Part shown: positions 32,701 through 33,569 of the stretch, in pieces
Position numbering within the stretch: the stretch's first letter is position 1
How the letters are laid out: each line of letters opens with the position of its first letter
Assembly: GCA_900696625.1 (NCBI GenBank)
Contig: CAADGU010000059.1
Coordinates: forward strand, 1-33,569
Direction of reading: 5' to 3'
DNA: 33,569 bases
Source of the DNA: an uncultured Chloroflexota bacterium
GTDB lineage: Bacteria; Chloroflexota; Anaerolineae; Promineifilales; Promineifilaceae
The notes under the pieces: generated by a model
Databases searched by the model: none
Told to the model about the DNA's origin: nothing
Seen by the model: the letters and a program-made list of their open reading frames with translations, nothing else
Position numbers and translations under genes: made by a program

Positions 32701-33569
32701 CATCGCCCTGGCGCTGTTCCTGATCGCCATTTTCATCCGCCTGGGCAACCCCGACCTGTGGGACGTGATTTGGGGGGGTGAAAAACCGATGGATCTGACG
32801 TATTTCACGGCCGTACTCAAATCCACCACCTTCCCGCCCTATGACCCCTGGTTTTCCGGGGGCTACCTCAATTACTACTACTACGGCTTTGTGTTTGTCG
32901 GTGTGCTGCCCAAACTGCTGGGCATTATGCCCACCCTGGCCTACAACCTGATACTGCCCATGCTTTTCAGCTTCACCGGCATGGGCGCATTTGCCATTGC
33001 GTATGACCTCGTGGAATTTCAACGCAAAGGGGCAAAGGGGCAAAGTGGGCAAAGAAGAGAAGAAGCAGAGAATTCCCTCACCCCGGCGTCTTCGCCGCTC
33101 TCACCTGCTCACCCCGGCGTCTTCGCCGCCCTCACCCCCTCACTCGCCGCCGGTCTCATCGCTGCTGCCCTGGCGGTGCTGCTGGGCAATCTGGCGCAGG
33201 TAGGGGTGATTACCAATGCCTGGTACCGGGCGGGCAACCCGGCGCTGGAGGAGATTGTGCCGGTGGTGGGCACGGCCGTGCGTACTCTGGAAGGCGGCGT
33301 CAGTCTCATCGGTGAAAAGACGGCGCCCATTTACCCCGGCGACTGGTTCTGGACCGCCTCCCGCGCCATCAACGCCGATCCCGGCGAAGCGGGGCCGATT
33401 ACCGAGTTTCCCTTTTTCACCTTCCTCTATGGCGACCTGCACGCCCATATGATCAGCCTGCCACTGATGCTGCTGGCGTTGGCCTGGGCCGTGGGGTTGG
33501 CCTTGCAGCCGTCACTTGCCGCCAGACCTGACAGGTCTGGGAGACCTGTCAGGTCTTCATGGTGGGAAA
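29777..33569 (+). CDS. Membrane protein: GT-C glycosyltransferase-like N-half fused to DUF2298 (Chlor_Arch_YYY), 3' truncated
   Basis: The frame is open from ATG 29777 to the window end (about 1264 residues). A short Pro/acid-rich head is followed by TM1 (~44-62) and SYHLHPDERFLT (HPDE at 75-78), the early loop acidic motif expected for PMT/GT39-like GT-C enzymes that use lipid-linked sugars. Many further TM helices run to ~470, then an extracytoplasmic domain (~480-860). More helices follow, with the diagnostic GGYLNYYYYGF (from 1028), as in the DUF2298/Chlor_Arch_YYY family of Chloroflexi and archaea. Later GDLHAHM recalls the same family. No Shine-Dalgarno is clear before the ATG. In-frame repeat DNA lies at 33024-33129 and 33524-33556. 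Likely role: envelope polymer or glycan assembly (inference). Confidence 0.88.
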   Translation, partial: MTTDAERMTEEQEAGEDTAVATPPPPPENNISTDEPASRSFNWESVAILFALVVLFIGAYFRFTGLNWDGSYHLHPDERFLTIVATQLQPVSSLTSYLRTSESALNPYNQGQGFYVYGNFPMTVTRYVAELITRACTTLAQNNPAEPPPCPYVFTAYDGVHLLGRFLSGLVDLISIFFTFLMGRRLYGWKAGVLAALLLALAVMPIQQSHFFTMDNWAAALTTVTLYTAVRAASLGDKAATPRLHWYALFGLFFGLAAASRINIAPLALMVNVAAVIWLVQRGHSWDSLLKTERGHADIQRVILGVLLAAVLSIVTFRLAMPYAFADATIIREQMLAETGLEPGALRTTLGSVFGFNPQWRNNMAEIQRLQEPDASFPPALQWTNRAPILFPLTNMVLYGMGLTAAIASWVGFFWALWRILRGRPDWVVHAIPVVWTGLYFLFMGTRWVKSIRYFLPIYPTLFLLGAWALWMVWQMAAQRDHDRGQFFRRALAAGLILLTVLPSFLWANAFLQIYRQPVTRVAASPWMFDNIPTGATLLYETAEGPQELHLPLKWFEFVPGGPTLLLGFTLPEDGTVTAVRFNYLQLPDGGGPQTHTFAANLPSMGGDTVTTDVPVSGERASALVDLPDTTIAGQTAQQLQVQMLSNGRVLADTSRFLTEHWDDLLPVPVDGRYPFGSYYTEVQNSQRPVTNPDSETKREELVAWLDEADYVVISSQRAAWHLPRLPLTYPLMIRYYEALFNGELGFELAHQEHANLRIGPLYISDTAGKIGWGAPPNVGWPPPGALAAEEAFSVYDHPPVWIFQKTADYDRDKVVQLLGAVDLTQQMFQTPGQATRTPNALFLSPAMLAVQRANGTFSEIFNLDGVLNQNPTLAAVVWWLAVVLLGWLAFPLTAVILRGLPSKGYLFARVLGMLLVSYFGWLLASFDILPNTAGTLWLGVLLLGIANLLIFLRRRATITSWVRQNITYILTVEVIALALFLIAIFIRLGNPDLWDVIWGGEKPMDLTYFTAVLKSTTFPPYDPWFSGGYLNYYYYGFVFVGVLPKLLGIMPTLAYNLILPMLFSFTGMGAFAIAYDLVEFQRKGAKGQSGQRREEAENSLTPASSPLSPAHPGVFAALTPSLAAGLIAAALAVLLGNLAQVGVITNAWYRAGNPALEEIVPVVGTAVRTLEGGVSLIGEKTAPIYPGDWFWTASRAINADPGEAGPITEFPFFTFLYGDLHAHMISLPLMLLALAWAVGLALQPSLAARPDRSGRPVRSSWWE
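33024..33129. repeat. Repeat DNA inserted in frame in the DUF2298 gene
   Basis: Near-tandem GCAAAGGG words (33024-33053) are followed by two exact 22-bp copies of CTCACCCCGGCGTCTTCGCC plus GC at 33077-33098 and 33108-33129, 31 bp apart. Because 31 is not a multiple of three, the copies are read in different frames (LTPASSP and AHPGVFAAL). This shows duplication at DNA level rather than protein-level constraint. The encoded stretch lies between two membrane segments. Confidence 0.7.
33524..33556. repeat. AGACCTGACAGGTCT inverted repeat inside coding sequence
   Basis: AGACCTGACAGGTCT (33524-33538) and AGACCTGTCAGGTCT (33542-33556) are perfect inverted copies over GGG, and each arm is almost self-complementary. 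It is read in frame as an Arg/Pro/Ser-rich stretch (RPDRSGRPVRS) after a membrane helix, near the window end. Confidence 0.75.

Noticed and set aside
1..33569. tRNA or rRNA genes
   Set aside because: No cloverleaf-like or rRNA-like segment was recognised in the gaps by eye; a covariance search was not possible.

Overview
The window looks like a chromosomal segment of a filamentous-type Chloroflexota bacterium, probably Anaerolineae or a close relative. This is inferred from gene content: a YYYYG-motif DUF2298 (Chlor_Arch_YYY) membrane protein fused to a GT-C glycosyltransferase-like half, an XRE-STAND-WD40 protein, and secreted proteins carrying a YLP(I/L/M)I-type hydrophobic tail. No rRNA, tRNA, CRISPR array or transposase gene was recognised.

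Layout. 1-2541 (+): the end of an SBBP-repeat secreted protein and a secreted TPR-like protein. 2944-6739 (-): the dnaG-sigA replication/transcription pair. 7226-11206 (-): a 1326-aa secreted multidomain protein, then a dodecin-family protein at 11480-11692 (-). 12154-14653 (+): a TetR regulator and a soluble GAF histidine kinase. 14701-20722 (+): selA, tsaD, a GAF-GAF-PAS histidine kinase and an AlaX-type alanyl-tRNA editing protein, so three of the four concern tRNA quality or modification. 20767-23654 (+): an MBL-fold protein with a degenerate metal site, a Crp/Fnr regulator, a four-helix membrane protein and a GNAT acetyltransferase. 23777-24754 (-): a lipoprotein. 25001-29496 (+): the HTH-STAND-TM-WD40 protein overlapping a YdeI-like protein. 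29777-end (+): the glycosyltransferase/DUF2298 fusion, running off the window.

Two sequence-level systems lie over the genes. First, the octamer palindrome ACGGCCGT occurs about 68 times by eye count (roughly one per 500 bp, about one or fewer expected by chance), in coding and non-coding DNA on both sides of the strand switch. It resembles cyanobacterial HIP1 in behaviour but not in sequence. Second, almost every larger intergenic gap holds a hairpin built from short near-tandem words (GATTGGA-, GTAATTGG-, GTGATGCGTGAC-, CGGATTACGG-type). These hairpins abut or overlap stop and start codons, and related palindromes and duplications appear in frame inside the last gene. They look like families of small palindromic elements and are the best candidate here for something undescribed.
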